A stretch of 64,000 nt of DNA from Marinobacter nanhaiticus D15-8W (GCF_036511935.1 NZ_AP028878.1:744001-808000), one strand, 5' to 3'. Positions 8,691 through 18,171 are shown, numbered from the stretch's first letter. Notes: generated by a model not told the origin, from the sequence alone. Made by a program: numbers and translations.

Positions 8691-8774
8691 TCAAACTTTT
8701 TCGTATGGGTTAGGGTTTGAGCTCGGGATGCTGCTACCTCGCACACAAGTGTGCGGATTGCGTACGAGGCTTAA

Positions 8775-8791
8775 AGCATCGTGTGTGCCAA
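8775..8791 (-). promoter_or_regulatory. Sigma-54 promoter of glnK-amtB
   Basis: The minus strand reads TTGGCACACACGATGCT. GG and GC are separated by exactly 10 nt, matching the -24/-12 rule (TGGCAC-N5-TTGC) with one mismatch in the -12 box. It lies about 110 bp upstream of the glnK ATG. Confidence 0.85.
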
Positions 8792-8897
8792 CGCAAAAAT
8801 CTACTAACAAAACAAAATCTTATGATTGGGTGGCCCTGCTTTGGGTCACGTGCGCGCATTACTTTGGTGCGTGCTGTTCCGTCGCGAACCGTATTGG

Positions 8898-8914
8898 TGC
8901 GCCATTTCGGTGCG
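8898..8914. promoter_or_regulatory. NtrC-like enhancer site
   Basis: TGCGCC-N5-GGTGCG is a near-palindrome matching the NtrC consensus TGCACC-N5-GGTGCA at 10 of 12 fixed positions. It sits about 110-120 bp upstream of the sigma-54 promoter, a normal enhancer distance. A weaker half-site, TTGGTGCG, occurs at 8864-8871. Confidence 0.65.
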
Positions 8915-8990
8915 CACCCGGGCCAGCCTTGCATCACACCGATTATGGTACACTTTTCCCCTCATTCCTTGGGACCCGTGGAGAGACAAA

Positions 8991-9251
8991 TTGAAAACAC
9001 CGCAGGATATCTTCGCTCAGCTGCAAGGACAGTTCGGCCAATTCGTTCCAGACATGGCCCGTGCCGCTCGGGAGGATTTTGAACAGCATGCCCGCGCAAC
9101 GGTGCTGTCGGTGCTCAATAAATTGGACCTCGTTACACGGGAGGAGTTCGATGCCCAGCAGGCCGTCCTGCTCCGTACCCGAGAAAAAGTCGAAGCGTTG
9201 GAGAAGCAGGTGGCCGCGCTCGAAAAGCGTGTCGGCGACCAGAACAGCTGA
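8991..9251 (+). CDS. ubiK: Ubiquinone biosynthesis accessory factor UbiK (TTG start)
   Basis: This 86-residue coiled-coil protein belongs to the UbiK/YqiC (BMFP) family, which assists the soluble ubiquinone-synthesis complex with UbiJ and binds lipid. The N-terminus fits the family (QDIFAQLQGQFGQFVP). The C-terminal half (REEFDAQQAVLLRTREKV followed by LEKQVAALEKRV) is a clear coiled coil. The frame stays open upstream, but the best start is TTG at 8991 with GGAGAG 5-6 nt before it. The neighbouring comM is a common genomic partner. Its promoter must overlap the nitrogen-control region of the divergent glnK. Confidence 0.88.
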   Translation: MKTPQDIFAQLQGQFGQFVPDMARAAREDFEQHARATVLSVLNKLDLVTREEFDAQQAVLLRTREKVEALEKQVAALEKRVGDQNS

Positions 9252-9330
9252 CGCCAGCAAAACCTGAACAACGCGGGGTGGCAGGACGCCATCCCGCTGA
9301 TCGTCCCTCAATTAACCATGGAAGGTTGTC

Positions 9331-10854
9331 ATGCTCGCCATAGTCCATACGCGCGCCCGTCTGGGCGTCTCTGCGCCACCGGTTACCGTAGAAATTCACC
9401 TGTCCAACGGATTGCCTTCCCTCTCGATCGTCGGCTTACCTGAAACGGCAGTCCGCGAGTCGAAGGACCGGGTTCGCAGTGCGCTGATGAACGCCGGTTT
9501 CGAATTTCCCACCCGCCGCATAACGATCAACCTTGCGCCTGCAGATCTTCCCAAGGAAGGCGGGCGTTTCGACCTTCCTATTGCCCTCGGCATTCTCGCG
9601 GCGTCCGGGCAAATTCCCTCTGAACGCCTCCAGGGCCTGGAATGTATCGGTGAGCTGGCCCTTGATGGTGCATTGCGTCCGGTACGCGGCGTATTGCCGG
9701 CGGTCATGGCTGCGCGGGAAGCGGGCAGGCAGCTACTTATTCCGGCGGAGAACGGCGAAGAAGCCGGATTGGCAGCGGCGGATGACGTCTACGCTGCCGA
9801 TCACCTGCTGAAAGTGGTTGCCCATCTATGCGACGAAGAGCGCTTGTCGCCGCTGGCACGATGCCCTGAGCCACCCATCGACATGGGATGCCCGGACCTG
9901 CGGGACGTGCGCGGCCAGCATGTCCCCAAGCGGGCATTGGAGATCGCGGCAGCCGGATCGCACAATCTCTTGCTCTTCGGCCCGCCAGGTACTGGCAAGA
10001 GTATGCTGGCCAGCCGCATGCCGGGCATCCTGCCGCCGTTAACCGACGGTGCTGCGCTGGAGGTGGCCAGTGTGCGGTCGGTGGCAGGTGAAACGGTCGA
10101 CCCTGGTAGTTGGCGGCGTCCACCCTATCGCGCCCCGCACCATACCGCTTCCGCCGTGGCCCTGGTGGGTGGCGGCAGTTCACCGCGGCCGGGCGAGATC
10201 TCCCTGGCGCATCGCGGGGTGCTGTTCATGGATGAGCTTCCCGAATTTGACCGCAAGGTGCTGGAAGTTCTGCGTGAACCCATGGAGTCCGGGGAGATCG
10301 TGATTTCCCGTGCGGCCCAGCAGGTGACCTATCCGGCGCGATTCCAGGTTGTCGCCGCCATGAACCCTTGTCCGTGTGGGTACCGGGGACACCCGAGTAT
10401 CGACTGCCAGTGTTCGCCCCAGCAGGTGGCCCGTTACCAATCCCGCCTGTCGGGACCGTTGCTGGACCGGTTCGACCTGCATGTGGAAGTGCCGGTGCAA
10501 AGCGGCGAGACATTGCTGCGACAGGACGCCAAGCCGCTGGATAGCCAGACGGTGCGTGAACGGGTATTGCGCGCGCGCGAGGTTCAGGCCGCTCGCGGGG
10601 TGCTCAATGCCGACCTCAGCGGCGACGCCCTGGACCATTACTGCCGTCCCGGCGAAGCCGGCGAGCGCATGCTGGCCCAGGCTATGGAGCGTCTCGGGCT
10701 ATCGGCGCGGGCCTTGCACCGTATCCTGCGGGTGGCGCGGACGCTGGCCGACCTCGCCGGCGACGAGGAGTTGCAGCAGACCCACCTGGTGGAGGCTTTG
10801 GGATACCGTAAACTGGATCGACGTCACACGCAGGTGACTGCGCCGACTGGCTAG
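9331..10854 (+). CDS. comM: ComM/YifB family AAA+ helicase (Mg-chelatase-like)
   Basis: This 507-residue hexameric ATPase promotes branch migration during natural transformation in Vibrio and Acinetobacter. The N-terminal LonC-like domain spans about residues 20-145 (GLPETAVRESKDRVRSAL). Walker A is GPPGTGKS near residues 216-223, and Walker B is GVLFMDELPEFDR near 292-304. The MNPCPCGYRG signature (near 344) and the C-terminal lid (GLSARALHRILRVARTLADL) are intact. Full length and intact motifs suggest function. With the pilT/pilU genes in the same window it is consistent with transformability, although uptake genes are not seen here. Confidence 0.93.
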   Translation: MLAIVHTRARLGVSAPPVTVEIHLSNGLPSLSIVGLPETAVRESKDRVRSALMNAGFEFPTRRITINLAPADLPKEGGRFDLPIALGILAASGQIPSERLQGLECIGELALDGALRPVRGVLPAVMAAREAGRQLLIPAENGEEAGLAAADDVYAADHLLKVVAHLCDEERLSPLARCPEPPIDMGCPDLRDVRGQHVPKRALEIAAAGSHNLLLFGPPGTGKSMLASRMPGILPPLTDGAALEVASVRSVAGETVDPGSWRRPPYRAPHHTASAVALVGGGSSPRPGEISLAHRGVLFMDELPEFDRKVLEVLREPMESGEIVISRAAQQVTYPARFQVVAAMNPCPCGYRGHPSIDCQCSPQQVARYQSRLSGPLLDRFDLHVEVPVQSGETLLRQDAKPLDSQTVRERVLRAREVQAARGVLNADLSGDALDHYCRPGEAGERMLAQAMERLGLSARALHRILRVARTLADLAGDEELQQTHLVEALGYRKLDRRHTQVTAPTG

Positions 10855-10867
10855 GGGCCGCTTGGGC

Positions 10868-11974
10868 TTACTCGTCCTCCGGTGGAATGAAAGCGTCCCG
10901 GTGGAACAGGGCGGCGGCTTCCACTTCCTTGAAGCCGCAAATACCGGGTTCGATCGGCTCGGCGCCGGCCAGTACGTTGAGCACCGCGTGAACGCCCCGG
11001 GGCAGGGATTCCAGGTTATAACCACCCTCAAGGACGAAGGCCAAGCGGCCTTTACAGTGGCGCTGGGCGACCGCCCGGATAGCGCCGGTCATGGCGCCAA
11101 ATCCTTCGTAGGAGACGTTCAGTGCCAGATCCATCCAGTGGGCGTCGAATCCTGCGGACACGAGGATCAGGTCTGGCTTGAACCAGTTCGCCGCCGGTTC
11201 GAGGATTTCCCGGAAAGCCTTGAGGTAGGCCGCATCGCCTGACCCTGCGGGCACCGGAACATTGACCGTCGTACCTTCTCCGAGACCTGCGCCGATATCC
11301 TCCAAAGCCCCGGTGCCGGGGTAGAAGGGCGAAGCCCGGTGGATATCGAAGAACAGCACGTCCGGATCGGCCCAGAAAATATCCTGGGTCCCGTTGCCAT
11401 GATGGGCGTCCCAGTCGATGATCATTACCCGCTCCAGGCCCAGTTCGGCCTGGGCATGGGCTGCCGCCACAGCAACGTTATTGAAAAGGCAGAAGCCCCG
11501 CGCCCGTACCGGTTCTGCATGATGCCCCGGTGGCCGGACCAGCGCGAACGCTGATTCTGATTCGCCGGATGCGACGCTTTCGACGGCGGCGATCGCAGTC
11601 CCTGCAGCGACCTCGGCAGAGTCGATGCTTCCGGGCGAGACGGCTGTGGTATCCACGTCCAGCCAGGCATTCTTGCCACGAAGGTCGTAGATATCCTTGA
11701 GATAGGCCGAGGTATGGACCCGCCCCAGCTCCTCGGCTGTAGCCGCCCGGCCCGAAGCCAGATGGACACCCTCGATCGGGTTCTGTTCCAGGTACTGCAT
11801 GATGGCGGTGAGGCGCCCGGGGTGCTCCGGGTATTTCCAGGGTACGTTCAGGGTCGCCAGTATCTGCCGGATGCGCCGATCCAGGCGCGCTGGCAGGAAG
11901 GAGGCATCGGTATCCGGAGCGTGGGCGAGGACCCGTTCGTCATAGAACAAGGTAACCTTGCGTTTTGCTGCCAT
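10868..11974 (-). CDS. Histone deacetylase family protein (acetylpolyamine amidohydrolase-like)
   Basis: A 368-residue class II-like arginase/deacetylase-fold hydrolase. Zinc and catalytic motifs are visible: RPPGHHAE (catalytic His pair), FCLFNNVAVAA, IIDWDAHHGNGTQDIF (zinc Asp-His and second His), DIHRASPFYPGTG, SAGFDAH (zinc Asp) and LEGGYN. Bacterial members deacetylate acetylpolyamines or other acyl amides; the substrate cannot be read from sequence. The ATG at 11974 follows GAGG by 8-9 nt, and the frame extends 38 codons further without similarity. It is convergent with comM, 13 bp between stops. Confidence 0.9.
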   Translation of the reverse strand: MAAKRKVTLFYDERVLAHAPDTDASFLPARLDRRIRQILATLNVPWKYPEHPGRLTAIMQYLEQNPIEGVHLASGRAATAEELGRVHTSAYLKDIYDLRGKNAWLDVDTTAVSPGSIDSAEVAAGTAIAAVESVASGESESAFALVRPPGHHAEPVRARGFCLFNNVAVAAAHAQAELGLERVMIIDWDAHHGNGTQDIFWADPDVLFFDIHRASPFYPGTGALEDIGAGLGEGTTVNVPVPAGSGDAAYLKAFREILEPAANWFKPDLILVSAGFDAHWMDLALNVSYEGFGAMTGAIRAVAQRHCKGRLAFVLEGGYNLESLPRGVHAVLNVLAGAEPIEPGICGFKEVEAAALFHRDAFIPPEDE

Positions 11975-12192
11975 GAGTGGACCTCGTCCCTGATTGCGAT
12001 CTGCGGACTTTGTGCGAAGCCGGTGATCGTCGTTGACGTCAGTTGCTATCACAGCATAGTCATTTATTGGCGCGTGTTCAGGCATCATCGGCGACAGTAC
12101 TGTCGAGAAGGGACCTTTAACAGTCCAAATCCCTCAGCTCGCGTAACCTTTGGTACACTCTGAAGCCCCAATACCGGATACGAGAGATGCCC

Positions 12193-12918
12193 ATGACCGA
12201 CGAGAATGACAAGCGCCATTCTTCCTCAGATGAACCTGTAACTACCCGCCGCGGTATCCGCAGTTTCGTGCTGCGCCAGGGACGCATGACAGAGGGCCAG
12301 AAGAAGGCCTACGAACGCAGTTGGTCGCGTTTCGGCCTCACCCGGGAGCAGGGCATGATCGATCCGCGGCAGGTTTTCGGCCGTCAGGCGGTGCTCAACC
12401 TGGAGATCGGGTTTGGAATGGGGCAGTCCCTGGCGACCATGGCGGAAGCCGCGCCGGAGCAGGATTTTATCGGTGTCGAAGTGCATACCGCAGGCGTTGG
12501 GGCGCTGCTCAAGGAAATTGAGGAGCGTAACCTGGAGAATGTGCGGATCTACAACATTGACGCCAATGATGTGATCGACTTCTGCCTGCCGGATGCGTCT
12601 CTTGATCGCGTCATGCTCTTCTTCCCCGACCCCTGGCATAAGAAGCGTCACCACAAGCGCCGCTTGGTGCAGCCTGAATTCGTCCAACGTATCCGCCATA
12701 AACTGCGGGTGGGCGGCATCTTCCACTTGGCGACGGATTGGGAAAACTACAGCGAACATATGATGGAAGTAATGAGCGAATCCGAAGGCTTCGCCAACAC
12801 CATGCCGGAAGCCGGTTTTTCACCCCGGCCCAAGGATCGGCCGCTGACCAAGTTCGAGCAGCGCGGGCTCAAGCGCGGCCACGGTGTCTGGGATCTGCTG
12901 TTCCGGCGGACGAACTGA
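12193..12918 (+). CDS. trmB: tRNA (guanine-N7-)-methyltransferase
   Basis: This SAM-dependent enzyme makes m7G46 in the tRNA variable loop. Visible motifs: basic N-terminus ([15 protein letters not shown]), SAM loop [11 protein letters not shown] near residues 72-82, GVEVH, the catalytic [18 protein letters not shown] near 140-157, and the C-terminal [17 protein letters not shown]. The ATG at 12193 has GAGAG at 12181-12185 at normal distance; the ATG two codons earlier (12187) is too close to it. Length (241 residues) is typical. No terminator is evident. A MITE-bearing repeat follows about 80 bp downstream. Confidence 0.94.
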   Translation: MTDENDKRHSSSDEPVTTRRGIRSFVLRQGRMTEGQKKAYERSWSRFGLTREQGMIDPRQVFGRQAVLNLEIGFGMGQSLATMAEAAPEQDFIGVEVHTAGVGALLKEIEERNLENVRIYNIDANDVIDFCLPDASLDRVMLFFPDPWHKKRHHKRRLVQPEFVQRIRHKLRVGGIFHLATDWENYSEHMMEVMSESEGFANTMPEAGFSPRPKDRPLTKFEQRGLKRGHGVWDLLFRRTN

Positions 12919-12996
12919 TCGAAAGCAGGTTCTCGCGGTGTTTGTGGGCGCCCGTTTCCGATCAAGTGGCATGTGGATAAGGGGCAGTCCTGCGGA

Positions 12997-13407
12997 CTGC
13001 TCCGAAGCTGAAGAGGGTGTTGCAAAAGTAGCCGTATTTTAAAAGTACCGGCATAAACTCCCTCTCCCCTCGCGGGAGAGGGCCGGGGAGAGGGGGTAGC
13101 TCCGTCAGACGCTCATCGTTGCCAGAGACGATTTCGCGCGAGGCGTTCGCCTCGTCCCCCTCTCTCCAAACCTCCGCTCCGCGCCCCGGCCCCTCGCCAG
13201 AGGCTCTGGGCGTTCCGGCGGGCGAAGCGCTGCTTCGCTACTTCCGCCTACACCCCGCCAGGGGAGAGAGGCTTGATACCGCAAGCTTTTGCAACACCCT
13301 CTGAAGCGTCGGCTACATTTAACGTCAATCTTGAAAGCATCGACTACATTTGGCGTCAAGCTCGAGCATGTAGCAGGAGCTTCAGCTTCTGAGGCACCGA
13401 AGGTGCC
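12997..13407. repeat. Dispersed repeat, copy 2 (interrupted by a MITE)
   Basis: The segments at 12997-13013 and 13301-13407 together are the reverse-orientation counterpart of the repeat at 940-1026. They carry CTGCTCCGAAGCTGAAG, GAAGCGTCGGCTACATTT, GCTCGAG, GTAGCAGGAGCTTCAGCTTC and the hairpin GGCACCGAAGGTGCC. Within it, a 31-bp stretch (from about 13302) is followed by an imperfect tandem copy (GAAAGCATCGACTACATTT). The MITE at 13014-13300 splits the repeat. The rest of the 568-bp gap between trmB and the membrane protein gene (to 13486) shows nothing I can name. Confidence 0.75.
13014..13300. mobile_element. MITE-like element C with terminal inverted repeats
   Basis: A 287-bp element has perfect 15-bp inverted ends, AGGGTGTTGCAAAAG and CTTTTGCAACACCCT. 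It is flanked by direct CTGAAG (13008-13013, 13301-13306). If the ends are extended by one base (GAGGG/CCCTC) the duplication is instead TGAA, 4 bp. The interior holds GC-rich CTCTCCCCTCGCGGGAGAGGG-like inverted segments of a kind widespread in proteobacterial intergenic repeats. The uninterrupted target is seen at copy 1 (about 1005-1026). Open frames across it are low-complexity and not genes. Confidence 0.8.
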
Positions 13408-13486
13408 TCGTCGCCATCCCCTCTTTTGATGCCTTTCCTGGCGCTTGCGCGAGCGCACGTCGTGGCGGAGCGGACTCATCTGGACA

Positions 13487-14014
13487 CTAGGTGTGCAGCG
13501 AATGGCGCCGTGATGCACGGATGACCAGCAGTCCCGCCGTACCCAACAGCAGCGCCGTGAACTTTGTCAGTGCAAACAGGGAGGCCATGAGGCTGAGGGT
13601 ATCCGTGGGCTCGGAGAGGTTGCTGAGCAGGCAGATATTCTCTCCCACGTCGCTCGCCCCTGCGGCAACGAATAGTCCACGCACCCAACGTCCGGCCTGG
13701 CGTTCGCGTATGCCGGGCCGATCGAGCAGCAGGTAACCCGTCAGTGCCAACAGGGTCACCACGTAGACTACGATGAACGGCAGGTCGAGCAGAAGCGACG
13801 CCACCGCCCAGTGGCTGTTTTCCGCGCCCCAGCTGTTGAGGATCTGGATGGTCTGTTCGGCTGTGACGGCGAATTGAAGGCTAATGACGCCCTGGGGCGC
13901 CGCATAGGTTGCCAGGGGAATATTGATGGCCACGAGCGCGGCTAGCAACGCGAACGTTGTCAGGCCCAGCAGCTTGAGGTGGCGGGGCATCGGGGGCAGG
14001 GTGGCTTCACTCAT
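13487..14014 (-). CDS. Uncharacterised four-helix membrane protein
   Basis: A 175-residue protein not recognised as a named family. Four hydrophobic segments are visible, at about residues 14-35, 66-96, 108-128 and 138-165, with a basic C-terminal tail (IRASRRHS). The third segment contains GASDVGENICLL, which has charged residues inside an otherwise hydrophobic stretch. It is the last gene of the metX-metW-DUF4426-rdgB-hemW operon; its ATG overlaps the hemW stop by four bases (ATGA). No function can be assigned. Downstream lies the interrupted repeat. Confidence 0.75.
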   Translation of the reverse strand: MSEATLPPMPRHLKLLGLTTFALLAALVAINIPLATYAAPQGVISLQFAVTAEQTIQILNSWGAENSHWAVASLLLDLPFIVVYVVTLLALTGYLLLDRPGIRERQAGRWVRGLFVAAGASDVGENICLLSNLSEPTDTLSLMASLFALTKFTALLLGTAGLLVIRASRRHSLHT

Positions 14015-15165
14015 GACAGGAATCGTTCCAGAATACTGTTGAGATACCGCTGGCCCAGCGGTGTGGCCTGCAGGCGGTCCTTCTCCAGCAAACCGTCAGA
14101 TCGCAGTGCTGAAAGTATCGCAGCAATCTCCTGTAATGGTAAACCGGTACGCGCCTCGAATGCGGCTTCTTCGACCCCTTGCTCCAATCGCAGCACGTTC
14201 ATCATGAACTCGAGCGGCAGATCTTCCCGCTCCAGAACCTGCTGGCCGGCAGTTCGACTGCCCAGTCGCTGGAGATAGGCTTCCGGCTGGCGGGTCTTCC
14301 AGAAACGACGAATCTCGCCGTTATCCGCAAAGGTGATCTTGCCGTGAGCGCCCGCGCCGAGGGCCAGGTAGTCGCCGAAACGCCAATAGTTCAGGTTGTG
14401 GCGCGAGGCCCGGCCTGGCTGGCACCAGGCTGAGATCTCGTAGGGCGTATAGCCGTTCTTTCGCAGATGGCCGTGGCCGGCCTGGTGGATATCCCAGAGT
14501 TGGTCGTCTTCCGGCAGGTCCGGCGGGCGACTGTAGAACTCGGTATTCGGTTCCAGCGTGAGCTGGTACCAGGATAGATGGGGCGGGGCATACTGCAAGG
14601 CCGAGTCGAGGTCCGCCAACGCCTGCTCGACAGTCTGACCAGGCAGGCCATGCATCAGGTCCAGGTTGAAGTTATCGAATCCTGCCTCCCGGGCGGTTGT
14701 GATCGCGCGGTGCGCATCCTGATCATCGTGAATGCGCCCGAGCTTGTGCAGTTGCTTGGGGTCGAAGCTCTGGATTCCGAGCGACAAACGGTTGATGCCG
14801 GCCTTGCGGAAGCCTTCGAAGCGGGCCTGTTCGACGGTCCCCGGGTTGGCTTCCAGGGTGATCTCGGCGTCGGCGGCAAAGGACAGATGGTTGCCGAGCA
14901 GCTCGAACAGGCGCCCATAGAAATCCGCAGACATGAGTGAAGGCGTACCCCCACCGATAAAGACTGTCTCGATGGCGCGGCCCTGAACTCCGGCCAGATC
15001 AGGCTTCAGGTCAGCTTCCAGGGCGTCGAGGTAGGCGTCTTCCGGGATGTCGGTCTTCAGGGCGTGGGAGTTGAAGTCGCAGTAGGGGCACTTGCGCACG
15101 CACCAGGGGACGTGGATGTATAGGCTCAGCGGGGGGAGCTGGAGCGCGCCGTGATGGTGGATCAT
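14011..15165 (-). CDS. hemW: Radical SAM heme chaperone HemW
   Basis: A 384-residue coproporphyrinogen-III-oxidase-like radical SAM protein; family members bind heme and deliver it to respiratory targets rather than oxidising coproporphyrinogen. The cluster motif CVRKCPYC (C-x3-C-x2-C) lies near residues 17-24, GGGTPS near 72-77, and LEANPGT near 104-110. [20 protein letters not shown] and a C-terminal HemN-like domain follow. The extra upstream cysteine of true HemN is not seen. Translation is coupled on both sides by 4-bp overlaps. Confidence 0.92.
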   Translation of the reverse strand: MIHHHGALQLPPLSLYIHVPWCVRKCPYCDFNSHALKTDIPEDAYLDALEADLKPDLAGVQGRAIETVFIGGGTPSLMSADFYGRLFELLGNHLSFAADAEITLEANPGTVEQARFEGFRKAGINRLSLGIQSFDPKQLHKLGRIHDDQDAHRAITTAREAGFDNFNLDLMHGLPGQTVEQALADLDSALQYAPPHLSWYQLTLEPNTEFYSRPPDLPEDDQLWDIHQAGHGHLRKNGYTPYEISAWCQPGRASRHNLNYWRFGDYLALGAGAHGKITFADNGEIRRFWKTRQPEAYLQRLGSRTAGQQVLEREDLPLEFMMNVLRLEQGVEEAAFEARTGLPLQEIAAILSALRSDGLLEKDRLQATPLGQRYLNSILERFLS

Positions 15166-15770
15166 GTGCCTCCGCGCAGCTTGAGGCTGGCCAGCAGCCC
15201 TTCCAGGGCCTTGCCGCGATGGCTCATGCGCCCCTTCACGCTACGTTCGAGCTCGGCTGCAGAGCAGCCGGCATCGGGGACCCAGAAAACGGGATCGTAA
15301 CCGAAGCCGCCTTCGCCCACAGGCTCGCGCAGGATGCTGCCGTGCCAGACGCCATGGCAGATGATGGGGGTCGGGTCCTCGGCATGGCGCAGGTAGACCA
15401 GCACACAGTGGAATTGGGCGCCGCGCTGGTCGTCAGGCACGTCGGCCATGGCTTCGAGAAGGCGGTTAACGTTGTCCTGATCGGTGGCATTCGGGCCGGC
15501 GTAGCGTGCCGATCGAACGCCAGGGGCGCCGTCGAGGGCGTCGACCGCCAGTCCGGAGTCGTCCGCCAGGGCCGGTAAGCCAGTATGGCTGGCCGCGTGG
15601 CGCGCCTTGATCAGCGCGTTCTCCACGAAGGTGACTGCGGGTTCCTCTGCTTCGGACACGCCCAGGGACGCCTGGGATTCCACCGTCAGGTTGAGCGGCG
15701 CCAGCAGTTCGCCCAGCTCCCGGATCTTACCTGCATTGTTGCTTGCCAGTACCAGTCGTTGATTCGTCAT
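15162..15770 (-). CDS. rdgB: XTP/dITP diphosphohydrolase (RdgB/HAM1)
   Basis: This 202-residue house-cleaning pyrophosphatase removes ITP, dITP and XTP from nucleotide pools. Diagnostic segments: [12 protein letters not shown] near residues 7-18, [20 protein letters not shown] near 66-76, [11 protein letters not shown], and the C-terminal FGYDPVF and HRGKAL. It overlaps hemW by 4 bp and follows the DUF4426 gene by 8 bp, a gene order conserved in pseudomonads and relatives. Confidence 0.95.
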   Translation of the reverse strand: MTNQRLVLASNNAGKIRELGELLAPLNLTVESQASLGVSEAEEPAVTFVENALIKARHAASHTGLPALADDSGLAVDALDGAPGVRSARYAGPNATDQDNVNRLLEAMADVPDDQRGAQFHCVLVYLRHAEDPTPIICHGVWHGSILREPVGEGGFGYDPVFWVPDAGCSAAELERSVKGRMSHRGKALEGLLASLKLRGGT

Positions 15771-15778
15771 AGCCCTGC

Positions 15779-16234
15779 TCAGTCGTTTACAAGTGTTTGC
15801 GCGATCCGAACCGGCATGGGGTCGCTGGCGCCGGGCACGTTGGCTTCGAGCTGGAAGGTCAGCAGTTCACCGTCACTGAACTGGAATTCAGCAATGTAGT
15901 AGACCGCCTTGCCCTCGCTAATGCGGCGGAATCCCAGGAAGCGGCTCTGGCGGATATCGTTCATGACCTGGCCTTCCACTTGGCCGGAAACCGGCTCCAG
16001 GCCAGCTTCGGTTTGTTTCAGGATGCTGACGTTGACGACGCCGATCGATTGACTGCGCACGATGTTGTACTGCTTCGCAATCTCGGGCGTCAGGAAACTG
16101 CTGGGAAAGATGCTGTAGTGCACCTGATAGTCGCCGAACTGCTGATATTGCCCGGCGTTCGCCTGGGGGGCGACCAGCAGCACACAGCCAGCGAGGAGAA
16201 ATGACAGGCGTCGGATAAGCGTCTTGGCGCGCAT
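15779..16234 (-). CDS. DUF4426 domain-containing secreted protein
   Basis: A 151-residue exported protein. The N-terminal signal peptide (basic MRAKTLIRR, hydrophobic [10 protein letters not shown], cleavage near QANAG) is followed by the DUF4426 core: [19 protein letters not shown], then VNVSILK and FQLEANVPG. The function of DUF4426 is unknown. A cysteine within the hydrophobic stretch (LLAGC) could be read as a lipobox, but the later ANA signal-peptidase-I site looks better. A strong AGGAGG ribosome site overlaps the metW stop codon, showing coupling. Confidence 0.85.
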   Translation of the reverse strand: MRAKTLIRRLSFLLAGCVLLVAPQANAGQYQQFGDYQVHYSIFPSSFLTPEIAKQYNIVRSQSIGVVNVSILKQTEAGLEPVSGQVEGQVMNDIRQSRFLGFRRISEGKAVYYIAEFQFSDGELLTFQLEANVPGASDPMPVRIAQTLVND

Positions 16235-16243
16235 GATGACCTC

Positions 16244-16837
16244 CTAGCGGGTAATCCGGTAGATCGCGATCTGCCCGAGCATATTGGGCCATAGTCGGCT
16301 GAACCAGCGGTAGCGGTGTTCACTGTCGACTACGGTACGGTTCAGGATGTGGATGTTCTTACGATAACAGAGTGCTTCGAAATCCTTGAACGTGCACAGG
16401 TGGATATTGGGGGTGTTGTACCACTTGTAAGGCAGGGTTTCGGATTCGGGCATGCGGCCACGGCGCATCAGGTACCAGCGCAGCCGCCAATAAGCGAAGT
16501 TGGGAAATGTAACGATGCCTTCGCGGCCCAGTCGGAGCATCTCATCCAGCACGACGTCAGGGCGGCGGACCGCCTGCAGGGCCTGGGTCATCAGAACCAC
16601 ATCGAAGCTCTGGTCCTCGAAATTGCCCAGCCCCTGCAGGTCGAGGTTCTGTTCGATCACGCTCACCCCGCGGCCCATGCAGGTCGTGATATGGTCCGGG
16701 TTGATCTCGAGGCCATAGCCGGTGGCCTGCTTTTCCTGCTGCAGGTGCGCGAGCAGGGTGCCGTCGCCGCAGCCGAGGTCCAATACGTGGCTCTCGGGAC
16801 TGATCCACTTCTCGATGATTTCCAGGTCGGCCCTCAT
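16244..16837 (-). CDS. metW: Methionine biosynthesis protein MetW
   Basis: This 197-residue methyltransferase-fold protein is always found with MetX in proteobacteria and is needed for full homoserine acyltransferase function. The SAM-like loop [15 protein letters not shown] is near residues 18-32, with [23 protein letters not shown] near 105-117 and [14 protein letters not shown] later. The ATG at 16837 overlaps the metX stop (ATGA) and has GGAGG just before it inside metX. A longer open frame upstream is a shadow of metX. Confidence 0.94.
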   Translation of the reverse strand: MRADLEIIEKWISPESHVLDLGCGDGTLLAHLQQEKQATGYGLEINPDHITTCMGRGVSVIEQNLDLQGLGNFEDQSFDVVLMTQALQAVRRPDVVLDEMLRLGREGIVTFPNFAYWRLRWYLMRRGRMPESETLPYKWYNTPNIHLCTFKDFEALCYRKNIHILNRTVVDSEHRYRWFSRLWPNMLGQIAIYRITR

Positions 16838-17982
16838 GCGTTTACCTCCCGTGCCACGCGACTCATGTAGGCGGTGAAGGTATCCATGTAACGCGGCGTC
16901 GGAATCAGGAATGCATCGTGGCCCCAGGGCGCGTCGATCTCGGCGTAGCTGACCTTCCTGCGGGCGGCGATCATGGCCTTGACCAGTTCCTCGGAGCGGG
17001 CCGGGGTGAATCGCCAGTCCGTGCTGAAGGAAAGCACCAGGAATTCGCAACGGGCCTGGGTCAGGGCCTTGGCCAGATCGTTGCCATATTCGAAGGCCGG
17101 ATCGAAATAGTCCAACGCACGCGTCATCAGTAGATAGGTGTTGGCGTCGAAGGTCTCGGAAAAACGCTCTCCCTGGTACCGCAGGTAGCTCTCCACCTGG
17201 AACTCGGCATCGTAGCCGAACTTATAGGCTTCCTCCCGCAATTCGCGGCCGAACTTCTCGCCCATCGACGCATCGGACAGGTACGTTATATGGCCGACCA
17301 TACGGGCTAACATCAGGCCGCGACGCGGGACGGCGTCGTGTTCGCAGTAGCGGCCATCGTGGAAATCCGGATCTGACGTAATGGCCTTGCGGGCCACTTC
17401 GTTGAACGCGATGTTCTGGGCGGTCAGGCGCGGTGTCGAGGCAATTACCACGGCATGACGGATGCGCTCGGGAAAGGACAGGCTCCACTGCAATGCCTGC
17501 ATGCCACCGAGGGAGCCGCCCACGACTGCAGCCCACTGCTGGATACCCAGACGGTCGGCCAGGCGTGCCTGGCTTTCTACCCAGTCCTTTACGGTCACGA
17601 CCGGAAAGTCGGGGCCATAGGCACGGCCACTATCCGGATTGATGGAAGCCGGCCCCGTACTGCCGTGGCAGCCCCCCAGATTGTTCAGGCTGACAACGAA
17701 GAAATGATTGGTATCGATTGGCTTACCGGGCCCGATACAGCTGTCCCACCAGCCTGGTTTGCGTTCGTCCATGCTGTGGAAGCCGGCAGCATGGTGATGG
17801 CCGCTCAGGGCATGGCAGATCAGCACCGCGTTGGAGGCATCGGCATTGAGTTCGCCGTAGGTTTCCACCACCAGGTCGTAGTTCGGCAGCGCCTGACCAC
17901 AAGCTAACGTCAGCGGCTCCGGGAAGTGCAGGGTCTGGGGTTGGACCAACCCTACGGAATCGGGTGGCAATGAATCGGGCAT
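16834..17982 (-). CDS. metX: Homoserine O-acyltransferase MetX
   Basis: An alpha/beta-hydrolase that acylates homoserine at the start of methionine synthesis. Motifs: [14 protein letters not shown] near residues 55-68, [12 protein letters not shown] (oxyanion region), the nucleophile elbow [12 protein letters not shown] and the C-terminal catalytic Asp and His (FSTDWRF and APWGHDAFL). Whether acetyl- or succinyl-CoA is used cannot be told from what I see. The ATG at 17982 aligns with the usual family start ([13 protein letters not shown]); an in-frame ATG at 18027 would add 15 residues. It is the first gene of a six-gene overlapping operon. Confidence 0.93.
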   Translation of the reverse strand: MPDSLPPDSVGLVQPQTLHFPEPLTLACGQALPNYDLVVETYGELNADASNAVLICHALSGHHHAAGFHSMDERKPGWWDSCIGPGKPIDTNHFFVVSLNNLGGCHGSTGPASINPDSGRAYGPDFPVVTVKDWVESQARLADRLGIQQWAAVVGGSLGGMQALQWSLSFPERIRHAVVIASTPRLTAQNIAFNEVARKAITSDPDFHDGRYCEHDAVPRRGLMLARMVGHITYLSDASMGEKFGRELREEAYKFGYDAEFQVESYLRYQGERFSETFDANTYLLMTRALDYFDPAFEYGNDLAKALTQARCEFLVLSFSTDWRFTPARSEELVKAMIAARRKVSYAEIDAPWGHDAFLIPTPRYMDTFTAYMSRVAREVNA

Positions 17983-18114
17983 CGACGCAAGGGGTTCCTG
18001 GACTGGGTTCCTGGACAACACCGGCATGATCGTTGGAAGACTCGTAGTGCCGGCCAGCGAAGCAGTTTAAAGGTGGGGGGCGAGGGCTGCAACAGCGCGT
18101 CGGGACTCACGTCA

Positions 18115-18155
18115 TAAAACCCCCAAGAGCGGCATCAATAGCCGCTCTTGGGGGG
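18115..18155 (-). terminator. Rho-independent terminator of the dynamin gene
   Basis: CCCCCAAGAGCGGC pairs perfectly with GCCGCTCTTGGGGG around a seven-base loop, a 14-bp stem. On the minus strand it is followed by TTTT. It insulates metX from the upstream GTPase gene. Confidence 0.85.
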
Positions 18156-18171
18156 GCGAAAGCAGAAGGGG

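Noticed and set aside
13105..13518. 137-codon minus-strand reading frame over MITE C and repeat copy 2
   Set aside because: Low-complexity Arg/Pro/Gly translation of GC-rich repeats, with no start signal or family.
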